Source of the DNA: Sedimentitalea arenosa
GTDB lineage: Bacteria; Pseudomonadota; Alphaproteobacteria; Rhodobacterales; Rhodobacteraceae
Reading direction: 5' to 3'
Assembly: GCF_016428585.1 (NCBI RefSeq)
Contig: NZ_JAELVR010000008.1
Span: 62,001-126,000 of the forward strand
DNA length: 64,000 nt
Shown here: one piece after another, positions 18,617 through 28,063 of the stretch
Layout of the letters: each line of letters opens with the position of its first letter
How positions within the stretch are numbered: position 1 is the first letter of the stretch
Position numbers and translations under genes: made by a program
Notes under the pieces: generated by a model
Told to the model about the DNA's origin: nothing
Databases searched by the model: none
Seen by the model: the letters and a program-made list of their open reading frames with translations, nothing else

Positions 18617-18955
18617 GTGAAACTCATCATTGCGACAATCAAGCCGTTCAAGCTGGAAGAGGTGCGCGAGGCGCTCACCGAGGCCGGCGTGCGCGGCATG
18701 ATGGTGACCGAAATAAAGGGCTTCGGATCGCAGTCCGGCCATACCGAAATCTACCGCGGTGCCGAGTATGCCGTGAACTTCGTACCCAAGATCAAACTCG
18801 AAATCGTCGTATCGGCCGGCATGGCCGATCAGGTGGTCGAGACGATCACCAGGACCGCCAAGACCGGCAAGATCGGCGACGGCAAGATTTTCGTGCTGGA
18901 CGTGCAGCAGGCCATCCGCGTGCGAACCGGCGAAACCAACGAGGACGCAATCTGA
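18617..18955 (+). CDS. glnK: PII nitrogen regulatory protein (GlnK/GlnB)
   Basis: A 112-residue PII signal protein that senses 2-oxoglutarate, ATP/ADP and glutamine and gates the ammonium channel. It has [20 protein letters not shown] and the T-loop [17 protein letters not shown] with uridylylated Tyr51 at exactly residue 51, then [10 protein letters not shown] and the C-terminal [14 protein letters not shown]. The start is GTG at 18617, shortly after an AAGGGG. It is followed 26 nt later by amtB, the classic glnK-amtB operon, so GlnK rather than GlnB is the likely identity. A 6-bp hairpin with a GCAA loop lies in its leader (18571-18586). Confidence 0.95.
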   Translation: MKLIIATIKPFKLEEVREALTEAGVRGMMVTEIKGFGSQSGHTEIYRGAEYAVNFVPKIKLEIVVSAGMADQVVETITRTAKTGKIGDGKIFVLDVQQAIRVRTGETNEDAI

Positions 18956-18975
18956 AGCTGCGGCAACCTAGGGAA

Positions 18976-20295
<1,320 letters not shown>

Positions 20296-20317
20296 TACAA
20301 GCTGAGTTGTCTGGCAG

Positions 20318-20350
20318 AATGGCCCCGGCGCGCAAATCGCCGGGGCCATT
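20318..20350 (+). terminator. Terminator of glnK-amtB
   Basis: Perfect 13-bp arms (AATGGCCCCGGCG and CGCCGGGGCCATT) with a 7-nt loop, 23 nt after the amtB stop, followed by TCCATTTCC. Confidence 0.85.
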
Positions 20351-20485
20351 TCCATTTCCGACGGCGCCTTATCGCCTGACCCCGCGGCATCCCCTTGCAA
20401 TCAGAGCGGGACTCCTGAAACATGAATGTGCGCGACGAGCGGTCGCGCGTGCAGTTCACCCCAGAGACAACGAGGACTATCCAGA

Positions 20486-20992
20486 ATGGCGTTCAAGACC
20501 ACTCTCATTGCAAGCCTTTCGGCAGCGCTTTTTGCCGCGACGGCGACCAGTGCGGACACGTTCATGAAATACGGCGAAGTCGAAGGCTGGAAAGTGTTCA
20601 TCGACGAGGAAAAGAAGTCCTGCCTGATCGAGAAGGTCGACGATCTGGACAACGTAGTCCAGATGGGCCTGACCGCGGACCGGTCCGCCGCTTATGTCGG
20701 TGTCTTCACCAAGGCCGATACCGACATCAAGGCGGGCGACACCGAAGGCGTTGCGATCCTGATCGACGAAGATCTCTACATCGGCGAGGCCACCGGGATG
20801 CGTGGCAATATCACCAAGGGCTATTCCGGCGGCTATGTCTTGTCGGATGATCCGAAGTTCATCGAGGATATTGCCCGCAAGTACGTGATGATCGTGTTCC
20901 CGGAAAAGGACTACGCCTTCACGGTCAATCTGGAAGGCACTTTCAAGGCCATCGAGATGGCGCGCGAATGCAACAAGAGCGTCATGGGCTGA
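20486..20992 (+). CDS. Hypothetical exported protein
   Basis: A 168-residue protein with a Sec signal peptide (MAFKTTLIASLSAALFAATA, cleavage near TSA-DTF). The mature part is acidic, has two cysteines (SCLIEK and RECNKS) and ends ECNKSVMG. I recognise no domain; the pattern of short beta-like segments (GWKVFIDEEKKSCLIEKV) suggests a small periplasmic fold. The ATG 20486 is chosen over an upstream start because it begins the signal peptide. It is flanked by terminators and so is monocistronic. Confidence 0.83.
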   Translation: MAFKTTLIASLSAALFAATATSADTFMKYGEVEGWKVFIDEEKKSCLIEKVDDLDNVVQMGLTADRSAAYVGVFTKADTDIKAGDTEGVAILIDEDLYIGEATGMRGNITKGYSGGYVLSDDPKFIEDIARKYVMIVFPEKDYAFTVNLEGTFKAIEMARECNKSVMG

Positions 20993-21013
20993 GCCTCCCA
21001 CGCAAGAAACGTC

Positions 21014-21037
21014 GACCGGCCCCGCTCAGGGCCGGTC
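21014..21037. terminator. Terminator between convergent genes
   Basis: GACCGGCCC / GGGCCGGTC arms with a 6-nt loop in the gap between the exported-protein gene (plus strand) and the aminotransferase (minus strand, stop at 21055). It can serve both directions. Confidence 0.75.
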
Positions 21038-21054
21038 AGAAACCAAGCTGGAAC

Positions 21055-22239
21055 CTAGACCCCGACGTCCACGATGGCTCGTGCAAGAACGGGAACCGTG
21101 TTGGCGTTCAGGCCCGCGATATTCATGCGACTGTCCCCGATCATGTAGATGCCGTGTTCGGCACGCAGTTTCTCGACCAGATCGGGCGTTGTGCCGAGCC
21201 GCGAGAACATGCCGCGATGCTGCGCCAGAAAGGCGAAGCGGTCCGATCCGGTGAGGCGCTGCAATTCATCCGCCAGCGCCTGCCGCAGGCTTAGCATCGA
21301 AAGGCGCACGTCTTCGAGTTCGGCCATCCAGTCCGCCCGGAGGGCCTCGTCGTTCAGGATCATCGTGACCAGCCGCGCGCCGTGATCGGGCGGGAAGGAA
21401 TAATTCTGCCGATTGAGGAACGCGAGTGTGTCCTGGTTCAGCTTTCGTTGCGCCGTATCCTGCGACACCGCCATCAGAAGACCCGTGCGCTCGCGATAAA
21501 TGCCAAAGTTCTTTGAACAGCTCGCCGCGATCAGGCATTCCGGCACCCGCGACGCGACCATGCGGGTGGCGGCCGCGTCCGCCTCTAGCCCGTCGCCGAA
21601 TCCCTGATAGGCTATGTCGATCATCGGGATCAGGCCGCTCTCGTTCAGCAGGTCGATCACCGCCTGCCACTCGACCGGGTTGAGGTTGGCGCCGGTGGGG
21701 TTGTGACAGCAGCCGTGCAGCAGCACGACGTCTCCGGCGCGGGCGGCCCTAAGGTCAGCGAGCATGCCGTCGAAGTCGACGCCGCCAGTCTCGTTGTCGA
21801 AATAGCGATAGGGCACCACGTCCATGCCCAGATAGGACAGGATCGACAGGTGGTTCGGCCAGGTCGGATCGGAGACGAACACCCGTGCGCCCGGTGTCGC
21901 CATGCGGATCAGTTCGAACGCCTGCCGGCACGCGCCAGTGCCGCCCGGCGTGGCGGCGGCGGCAACAGCCTCACGCGGCACCGCATCGCCCAGGATCAGG
22001 CCGATCATCGCATCGGCAAATGCCGGGTCGCCGGCGAGCCCGACATAGGCCTTCGTCTGCTGCTCTTCCCAGAGCCGGTGCTCGGCCGCCTTGATCGCGC
22101 GCATGACCGGTGTCACGCCCTCGGCATTCTTGTAGACCCCGACACCCAGGTCGATCTTCTGTTCGCGCGGATCGTCCTTGAACGCCTGCATCAGCGCGAG
22201 AATCTTGTCAGCGGGTTGCGATTTGAGTTGATCGAACAT
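21055..22239 (-). CDS. Aromatic amino acid / aspartate aminotransferase (class I, subgroup I-alpha)
   Basis: A 394-residue PLP enzyme of the AspC/TyrB subgroup. Visible are ILALMQAFKDDPREQKIDLGV, the PLP-facing TPGGTGACRQAFE, DPTWPNHLSIL, HGCCHNPTGANLNPVEW (substrate and PLP aspartate region), the Schiff-base lysine in AASCSKNFGIYRERTG and the substrate arginine in SRMNIAGL. It transfers amino groups between aspartate, glutamate and aromatic 2-oxo acids. The ATG at 22239 overlaps the sseA stop (TGATG), so the two are cotranslated. Whether the preference is aspartate or tyrosine/phenylalanine cannot be decided. Confidence 0.93.
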   Translation of the reverse strand: MFDQLKSQPADKILALMQAFKDDPREQKIDLGVGVYKNAEGVTPVMRAIKAAEHRLWEEQQTKAYVGLAGDPAFADAMIGLILGDAVPREAVAAAATPGGTGACRQAFELIRMATPGARVFVSDPTWPNHLSILSYLGMDVVPYRYFDNETGGVDFDGMLADLRAARAGDVVLLHGCCHNPTGANLNPVEWQAVIDLLNESGLIPMIDIAYQGFGDGLEADAAATRMVASRVPECLIAASCSKNFGIYRERTGLLMAVSQDTAQRKLNQDTLAFLNRQNYSFPPDHGARLVTMILNDEALRADWMAELEDVRLSMLSLRQALADELQRLTGSDRFAFLAQHRGMFSRLGTTPDLVEKLRAEHGIYMIGDSRMNIAGLNANTVPVLARAIVDVGV

Positions 22240-23093
22240 CACGCGTCTCCAGTGGCAACGGGAAGGGTCGGGAAAGCGCCCCACTCGGCCCAGGAGCCGT
22301 CATAGAGCGCATGGTCCGTCTTGCCCATGCGCTCGAGCGCCAGGCTGAGAATGGCAGCGGTCACACCCGAGCCACAGGTCGTGATCGCGGGACGGGACAG
22401 ATCGACACCGGCGGCCTCGAAGACCGCACGGGTTTCGTCGGGTGACTTCATCGTGCCGTCGGATGTCAGCAGATTTGCAAACGGGACGTTGTGCGAGCCC
22501 GGGATATGCCCGCTCCGCAGGCCTTCGCGCGGCTCGGGTTCGGTTCCGGCGAACCGGCCCGCCGAGCGGGCATCGATGATCGCGTGATCCTTGAGCTTGC
22601 TCGCCTGGCTGACCTGGGTGACGTCGCGCACGAGGCTGTTTTGAACCCGGACCGTCATATGCCTGTCACGCACCATCGGCGGAAGATCCTCGATCGGTCG
22701 CCCTTCGGCCTGCCACTTGGGGAAACCGCCATCCAGCACCGCAACATTGGGCTGCCCCATCAGCCGGAACAGCCACCACACCCGTGCGGCGGACACGAGG
22801 CCCGCACCATCATAGACCACCACCTGGTGGCCGTCGCCAACGCCCATTGCCCGCATCCGCGAAATGAACTTCTCGGCCGGCGGGGCCATGTGCGGCAAGT
22901 CGGATCGGTGATCGGAAATCTCGTCGATATCGAAGAAGCGCGCGCCCGGTATATGGGCGGCGTGATACTCGGCCTTCGGGTCGCGCCCTGCAGACGGAAG
23001 ATACCAGGAGCCGTCGAGTATCCGAAGGTCGGGATCCTTCAGATGGGCGGCCAGCCAGTCGGTGGAAACAAGTGTCTTCGGATCATCCTGCAT
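22239..23093 (-). CDS. sseA: 3-mercaptopyruvate/thiosulfate sulfurtransferase (double rhodanese)
   Basis: A 284-residue two-domain rhodanese. The first domain is inactive; the second carries the catalytic cysteine in TTCGSGVTAAI, the CGSGVTA loop characteristic of 3-mercaptopyruvate sulfurtransferase. It moves sulfane sulfur from mercaptopyruvate to an acceptor. Coupling to an aminotransferase fits, because cysteine transamination makes 3-mercaptopyruvate: the pair could form a cysteine-catabolism unit (inference). The ATG at 23093 gives the normal length; upstream in-frame sequence looks non-coding. Confidence 0.93.
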   Translation of the reverse strand: MQDDPKTLVSTDWLAAHLKDPDLRILDGSWYLPSAGRDPKAEYHAAHIPGARFFDIDEISDHRSDLPHMAPPAEKFISRMRAMGVGDGHQVVVYDGAGLVSAARVWWLFRLMGQPNVAVLDGGFPKWQAEGRPIEDLPPMVRDRHMTVRVQNSLVRDVTQVSQASKLKDHAIIDARSAGRFAGTEPEPREGLRSGHIPGSHNVPFANLLTSDGTMKSPDETRAVFEAAGVDLSRPAITTCGSGVTAAILSLALERMGKTDHALYDGSWAEWGAFPTLPVATGDA

Positions 23094-23125
23094 GTCGCGC
23101 TGCCCCCTGTCATACGCGCCCCTTG

Positions 23126-23809
23126 CTACGCGCCAGACGCAAGCGTTGCAATACCGGGGTCGGTGTCCTGATAGACCCTTTGACGCTGCATACCCTCCCA
23201 CCAGGCCATCAGCGCGGGATAGGTTCGGAGCGCGCGGAGTCCCTGCGGAGCCATCTCGAAATACCCGATCATCGGCGCCAGGTGCATGTCCGCGAGGCAG
23301 AGGCTCTTGCCGTCGAGAATCCGGCCCTCGGCAGCAATCTCGTTCAGAAGCCGCAGGACCGGAACCGCGGCCACCAACCCTTCGGTAATCTGCGCACCAT
23401 CCGGCGCCGCGCCGATGACAGGTCGAAACACCGCGTGGGCGAAGACTTGGCGCACCATCGGCCAGTATCCGTGGGCATCCATGGTCGCGATAGTCTGGTC
23501 CATACGCGCGCGGGCCTGCGGCGCCTCGGGGACCAACGCAGTGTTGGGAAAGATCGCCGCGAGGTATCTGCAGATCGCCGACGTCTCGCTGAGGGTGAAA
23601 CCCGCATGGTCGAGCACCGGCACGCGTCCGATCGGGGCAATCCGCGCAAGATCGGGATCGGGAGGGTCGGCGAACGGGTCGGCTTCACGCGCGCGGTAGG
23701 GAACATCCAGATGCAGCAGAACCATGCGGACGATGCGGGTATAGACGCTGTAGCGATAGCCCCAGAGCGTCACGTCGAGGTCTGCTTTGGCGGAGTTATT
23801 TGCGCCCAT
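23126..23809 (-). CDS. Glutathione S-transferase family protein
   Basis: A 227-residue GST. The N-terminal thioredoxin fold shows LWGYRYSVYTRIVRMVLLHL, the cis-proline in IGRVPVLDHAGF and the glutathione-contacting SETSAICRYL. The helical C-terminal domain has LCLADMHLAPMIGYFEMAP (the conserved N-cap aspartate region). The substrate is unknown. It lies 32 nt upstream of sseA on the same strand and may be in the same transcript. ATG 23809 is preferred to a GTG 9 nt upstream. Confidence 0.9.
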   Translation of the reverse strand: MGANNSAKADLDVTLWGYRYSVYTRIVRMVLLHLDVPYRAREADPFADPPDPDLARIAPIGRVPVLDHAGFTLSETSAICRYLAAIFPNTALVPEAPQARARMDQTIATMDAHGYWPMVRQVFAHAVFRPVIGAAPDGAQITEGLVAAVPVLRLLNEIAAEGRILDGKSLCLADMHLAPMIGYFEMAPQGLRALRTYPALMAWWEGMQRQRVYQDTDPGIATLASGA

Positions 23810-23935
23810 TGTCCACACCGCTCGGTTCAGCTTCCACGTTGCCGCACGGCCCTGTGCGGAAAACCCATGCTGCGCGGCTGGTTTTCATGACAGCACCCGG
23901 GCCCGGCATCTGTCAACCAGCGGCCCGAACAGAAA

Positions 23936-23958
23936 GGGGCGCCTGAAACAGGCGCCCC
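23936..23958 (-). terminator. Terminator after the VPLPA-CTERM gene
   Basis: Ten-base arms GGGGCGCCTG / CAGGCGCCCC with a 3-nt AAA loop, 33 nt past the stop on the minus strand and followed on that strand by TTTCTGTTC. Confidence 0.8.
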
Positions 23959-23990
23959 GTGTCACGTCCGTTGTCTTGACCGGTCGGTCT

Positions 23991-24707
23991 TCAGGCGGTC
24001 TTCGTCCGGCGACGGCGAACCGCGCCGAAGGCACCCAGACCGCCCAGCAACAGCACGGCAGCACCAGGCAGGGGCACCGGTGGCGTATTCACGGTATTAA
24101 GCTGGCCCATGACCAGATCCTGACGGTTGTCAGTGTCGGCGTCGAGGAAGTTGACCGTGAAGAGGTCGGTGACCGTTCCGGTCATCGCATCGAGGAACGC
24201 GGTCGCGCGGTCCGTGATAGCCTGCGTGGAGCCGGAACCGACACGGGTGCCCGATGTCAGCGACAGCGGTCCGGCATCGGTTTCGTACCCGGCCTCCCAA
24301 AGTGCCAACTGGAAGGCGGCGGCGTCGGTGTTGTCGGTCGCGTCGACATCTATATAGGCCGCGTCGAACAGCCGCTCGACGTTGGACTTCTGCAACGCCG
24401 TCAACACGCGGCCGGGCTGGAACGGGTTCAGGTTGTTGATGACGTAATTGTCGTCGCCGACAATCCCCGCCAGATCGAGACAGAAGGCGAAGAAATCCGT
24501 GCCCAGCCCCAGGGCGTTGGTCGCATCCTTCATCTTGAAGCTCGCGGCCTGACGGTTGATGTAGTTCGGTGCGGTTCCGCCCGCTCCATTTTGCGCGGTG
24601 ACCTTCGCGCCCGCACCCTGGCCTTCATAGGTAAGGGTCGCAGCCGAAACGGCGCCTGCCGCCATCGACATAGAGACGGCGACGATGCTCGCTTTCAAAA
24701 ATTTCAT
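23991..24707 (-). CDS. VPLPA-CTERM sorting-domain protein, possible thioester domain
   Basis: A 238-residue secreted protein. It has a Sec signal peptide (MKFLKASIVAVSMSMAAGAV) and ends in the VPLPA-CTERM tag: VPLPGAAVLLLGGLGAFGAV then RRRRTKTA, that is, motif, transmembrane helix and basic tail. Such tags direct processing and surface placement by an exosortase-like enzyme and are typical of Rhodobacteraceae. The mature part has FFAFCLDLAG and, later, AAFQLALWEAGY. This Cys...Gln pattern resembles thioester-forming domains, where Cys and Gln side chains bond (inference). The ribosome site is AGAGGAAAG. It is monocistronic with its own terminator. Confidence 0.88.
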   Translation of the reverse strand: MKFLKASIVAVSMSMAAGAVSAATLTYEGQGAGAKVTAQNGAGGTAPNYINRQAASFKMKDATNALGLGTDFFAFCLDLAGIVGDDNYVINNLNPFQPGRVLTALQKSNVERLFDAAYIDVDATDNTDAAAFQLALWEAGYETDAGPLSLTSGTRVGSGSTQAITDRATAFLDAMTGTVTDLFTVNFLDADTDNRQDLVMGQLNTVNTPPVPLPGAAVLLLGGLGAFGAVRRRRTKTA

Positions 24708-25026
24708 GATAACTTTCCTCTAAACACTCGTAGAAAGCGGAATACCGCTCACTCAACACATCCCAGATATATTCATTTTGAATTTCTTTGGTAAAGCTGT
24801 GATTGGCCTGCCGCGTGCTACCTTGGGTTGAACCGGGCTAAGGCTTTGAGGAATAGGGGCAAAAAAATCGAAACCGTCTTGCAGGTAGTGTTTCCAAAGC
24901 AAGGACAGTGTAGGGAAATCGCAACAACAGCGTCCGAAGACCTGCACCTATCGCCGATTTTCTCACCGCCGCTTCCAAGCTCCGTTACCCTGTAGCAGCT
25001 AGGCCGCGAACGTTAGCGAGGTTTTC
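24708..25026. other. Divergent intergenic region
   Basis: A 319-bp gap between the divergent VPLPA-CTERM and porin genes, AT-richer than its surroundings near 24715-24800. A possible minus-strand promoter is TTTACC (24790-24795), a 17-bp spacer, then ATATAT (24767-24772), giving a leader of about 50 nt. A small dyad GCGG-aata-CCGC lies at about 24738-24749. The porin start has GAGG 5 nt upstream. No other gene is supported. Confidence 0.4.
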
Positions 25027-26091
25027 ATGCATCCGTTTCATCCCCTTGGGCTGCTGACCGCAACCGCTGTCGCGTTCTCAGCAGCAGGCGCGGCCGCTCA
25101 GGAGGAGCGTCGTCCGCTCGAACTGGATCTCGGAAACGGCGTGTCCGTCACACTCTACGGATATGTCAAAGCAGATTTCATCTGGGACGAAGACTACAAC
25201 CTGGGCAAGACGACCTTTGCCATCAATCGGATCGGCCTGCCAGGCGGCCCGGCAACCGGACGCTTCAATCGCCAGCAACTTAACGAAACGCGGATCGGCT
25301 TTGACGTGCGCGGCCCAAATGATGTCTTCGCCCGGTTCGAAGGCGATTTCTACGGTGCCGACGATTCCCTGCGATTGCGCCATGCCTACGTGTCCTGGCA
25401 CGGGCTGATGATCGGCCAGAACTGGACGAATTTCATGTCCGTCGAGACGCTTGCCGAGACCGTCGATTTCCAGGGGCCCGGCGCCCTGCCCTTCGCCCGC
25501 GTGCCGCAGGTACGCTACACCTACGACGGGTTTGCCGATTGGTCCCTTTCCGCGTCGGTCGAGGAAGACATCGCCAACGAGGACGATCAGGCGGTCACGG
25601 TCGCGGCCCGCTACGGGCTCAAAGGAGGCATGGTCCGCGTCGCGGGGCTCTGGCGCGATGCCACCGTCTCGGGGGCGAGGGTCGAAGGCTGGGGTCTGAA
25701 CCTGTCGAGCGTGCTGACGCCCTGGACGGGCGGAACACTCCGCGCGAACCTGACGACGGGATCGGGCATTTCAGACATTCTTGCGGCGGGACTGACCGGT
25801 GATGCGCTGTCGATCAACGGCCGGTCCGTCGGCGTGTCTTCCGCGGCCCTGTCGCTCTCGCACCAGGTCACGCCTTCGCTGCGCTTGGCAGCTACGGGCA
25901 GCTGGGTCGGCGTGGACGAGGCCGTGGGAACGGACACCGATACCCTGGAATCCCTGCACCTGTCGGCATTCTACACCATATGGGACAACACCACCCTGAT
26001 GGCCGAACTGTTCAACGGGCGCCGGACGCAGGCCGATGGGCGCAGCTTTGATGCGCGACGCATCCAGTTGGCGATCAGATACGCGTTCTGA
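25027..26091 (+). CDS. Outer-membrane porin, DcaP-like
   Basis: A 354-residue beta-barrel protein. A signal peptide (ending near AGAAAQ) is followed by a short amphipathic segment and then alternating strands. GRFNRQQLNETRIGFDVRGP and LRHAYVSWHGLMIGQNWTNF match the DcaP-type trimeric porin family. It ends in phenylalanine (IQLAIRYAF), the standard outer-membrane insertion signal. The pore probably admits small organic acids or osmolytes; its position just before the choline importer suggests, but does not prove, a role in choline entry. Confidence 0.88.
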   Translation: MHPFHPLGLLTATAVAFSAAGAAAQEERRPLELDLGNGVSVTLYGYVKADFIWDEDYNLGKTTFAINRIGLPGGPATGRFNRQQLNETRIGFDVRGPNDVFARFEGDFYGADDSLRLRHAYVSWHGLMIGQNWTNFMSVETLAETVDFQGPGALPFARVPQVRYTYDGFADWSLSASVEEDIANEDDQAVTVAARYGLKGGMVRVAGLWRDATVSGARVEGWGLNLSSVLTPWTGGTLRANLTTGSGISDILAAGLTGDALSINGRSVGVSSAALSLSHQVTPSLRLAATGSWVGVDEAVGTDTDTLESLHLSAFYTIWDNTTLMAELFNGRRTQADGRSFDARRIQLAIRYAF

Positions 26092-26145
26092 CAGGACTGC
26101 GTCGGCGACGATCACACCACGGCACCCTGCACATGCACGGGCAGA

Positions 26146-26165
26146 GACCGGTTGCAAAACCGGTC
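26146..26165 (+). terminator. Hairpin between porin and choX
   Basis: GACCGGTT-GCAA-AACCGGTC, an 8-bp stem with a GNRA tetraloop, 54 nt after the porin stop and 57 nt before choX, followed by ACAACGCCGTTTTAT. It could terminate the porin transcript or lie in the choX leader. Confidence 0.5.
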
Positions 26166-26222
26166 ACAACGCCGTTTTATCGCCCAATCAAGAACACCAA
26201 GAAAAAAAGGGAGACACTCACG

Positions 26223-27152
26223 ATGAAACGCTTGCTCGCAACGGCCGCGCTGGTTCTGACGACGACCGCGGCCTCGGCCGCGGAAGACTGCTCCGAAGTG
26301 ACCTTTTCAGACGTCGGCTGGACCGACATCACCGCTACCACGGCAGTCGCTACCGTGGTCCTGGAAGCATTGGGATACGATACCGACACCAAGATCCTGT
26401 CGGTGCCGGTGACCTATACCTCGCTGGCCGCGGGCGATATCGACGTGTTCCTCGGCAACTGGATGCCGACGATGGAGGCCGACATCGCCCCCTACAAGGA
26501 AGCCGGCACGGTCGACACCCTGCGCACCAACCTGGAAGGCGCGAAATACACGCTGGCGGTCAACCAGGCCGCCGCCGATCTCGGCATCGGGAATTTCGCC
26601 GATATCGCGACCCATGCAGAGGCGCTGGACGGCAAGATCTATGGCATCGAACCGGGCAATGACGGCAACCGGCTGATCCAGTCGATGATCGACGGCGACG
26701 CCTTCGGTCTCGGAGAGTTCGAAGTGGTCGAAAGCTCCGAGCAGGGAATGCTGGCGCAGGTGGCGCGTTCCGACAAGCGCGGCGAACCGATCGTGTTCCT
26801 TGGCTGGGAACCGCACCCCATGAACGCCAATTTCGAATTGTCCTACCTTGAGGGCGGCGATGATTTCTTTGGCCCCAACCTGGGCGGCGCCACCGTGATG
26901 ACCAACACCCGCGCCGGATATGCCGAGGCCTGCCCGAATGTCGGCAAGTTCCTGATGAACCTCGAATTCACGCTTGCGATGGAGAATGAGATCATGGCGG
27001 CGATCCTGGATGACGGAAAAAACCCGACCGAGGCGGCAGCCGAATGGATCGAGGGCAATCCCGACACGCTGAAAGCCTGGCTTGACGGCGTAAAGGACGT
27101 GGAAGGTGATGACGACGCCTTCACGCAGGCCAGCAAGGTTCTGCTGGACTGA
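26223..27152 (+). CDS. choX: Choline ABC transporter, periplasmic choline-binding protein
   Basis: A 309-residue solute-binding protein with a signal peptide ending near ASAAED. The aromatic cage known from Sinorhizobium meliloti ChoX (Trp43, Trp90, Tyr119, Trp205, with Asp45 contacting the hydroxyl) lines up at a constant offset of 10: W33 and D35 (VGWTDITA), W80 (GNWMP), Y109 (AKYTL) and W195 (LGWEPHP). This makes choline a better call than glycine betaine. The ATG has GGAG upstream. It is first in choXWV. A stem-loop (27160-27180) after the gene may stabilise its message. Confidence 0.93.
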   Translation: MKRLLATAALVLTTTAASAAEDCSEVTFSDVGWTDITATTAVATVVLEALGYDTDTKILSVPVTYTSLAAGDIDVFLGNWMPTMEADIAPYKEAGTVDTLRTNLEGAKYTLAVNQAAADLGIGNFADIATHAEALDGKIYGIEPGNDGNRLIQSMIDGDAFGLGEFEVVESSEQGMLAQVARSDKRGEPIVFLGWEPHPMNANFELSYLEGGDDFFGPNLGGATVMTNTRAGYAEACPNVGKFLMNLEFTLAMENEIMAAILDDGKNPTEAAAEWIEGNPDTLKAWLDGVKDVEGDDDAFTQASKVLLD

Positions 27153-27159
27153 CATGCAT

Positions 27160-27180
27160 CCGGGGGCGCGATGTCCCCGG
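27160..27180 (+). promoter_or_regulatory. Intercistronic stem-loop choX-choW
   Basis: CCGGGG / CCCCGG arms with a 9-nt loop 7 nt after the choX stop. Hairpins here commonly protect binding-protein mRNA so that it outnumbers the permease message. Confidence 0.45.
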
Positions 27181-27229
27181 ACCCTGATCTGCCCGGCCCA
27201 ACCGGCCCGGGGCCAAGCGAAAGCCCGAA

Positions 27230-28063
27230 ATGGACTGGCTGACCGACAACAAGCTGCCGATCGATGATGTGGCCGAAGCCGGGTTCGACTGGCTGCAAAC
27301 CAACGGCGGCTGGTTTTTCGACGGCCTGGCGCTGGTGATGGAGGCATTGATCGAAGCAATCTTGTGGGTGTTGCAGACGCCGCATCCGCTCGTGATCGTC
27401 GCGGCCTTTGCCCTGCTCACCTGGGTGATCCAGCGCAACTGGAAGATCGTGGCGCTGGTGGTTCTCGGCTTCCTGTTCATCCTCAACCAAGACTATTGGG
27501 AGGAAACCACCGAAAGCCTGACGCTCGTCCTGTCGTCCTGCCTGGTGTGCATGGGCATCGGTGTGCCGATCGGGATCGCGGTGGCGCACCGGCCCCGGCT
27601 CTACAGCTATGTCGCCCCCGTGCTCGATCTGATGCAGACCCTGCCGACATTCGTCTACCTGATCCCGGCGATCGTGTTCTTCGGCATCGGTATGGTGCCG
27701 GGCCTGATCGCAACGGTGATCTTCGTTCTGCCCGCGCCGATCCGCCTGACGCAGCTCGGGATTTCGTCCACGCCCAAGGATCTTCTGGAAGCCGCCGAGG
27801 CGTTCGGAGCCAAGCCTTCGCAAACTCTCTGGAAGATCGAACTGCCCTATGCGCTGCCGCAGATCATGACCGGGCTGAACCAGACCATCATGCTGTCGCT
27901 GTCCATGGTGGTCATCGGCGCCCTGGTCGGCGCTGACGGCCTTGGGGTGCCGGTCGTGCGCGCACTGAACCAGGTCAACACCGGGCTCGGGTTCGAAAGC
28001 GGGCTGATCATCGTCGTGGTCGCCATCATGCTGGATCGGATGCTGCGGGTGCACCGGAAATGA
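27230..28063 (+). CDS. choW: Choline ABC transporter permease
   Basis: A 277-residue inner-membrane permease of the ProW/ChoW group. A soluble N-terminal stretch with two tryptophan-rich segments is followed by about six helices. The ABC-contacting EAA loop reads DLLEAAEAFGAKPSQTLWKI. It begins MDWLTDNKLPIDDVAEAGF, as ChoW proteins do. Its stop overlaps the choV start (ATGA). Confidence 0.93.
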   Translation: MDWLTDNKLPIDDVAEAGFDWLQTNGGWFFDGLALVMEALIEAILWVLQTPHPLVIVAAFALLTWVIQRNWKIVALVVLGFLFILNQDYWEETTESLTLVLSSCLVCMGIGVPIGIAVAHRPRLYSYVAPVLDLMQTLPTFVYLIPAIVFFGIGMVPGLIATVIFVLPAPIRLTQLGISSTPKDLLEAAEAFGAKPSQTLWKIELPYALPQIMTGLNQTIMLSLSMVVIGALVGADGLGVPVVRALNQVNTGLGFESGLIIVVVAIMLDRMLRVHRK

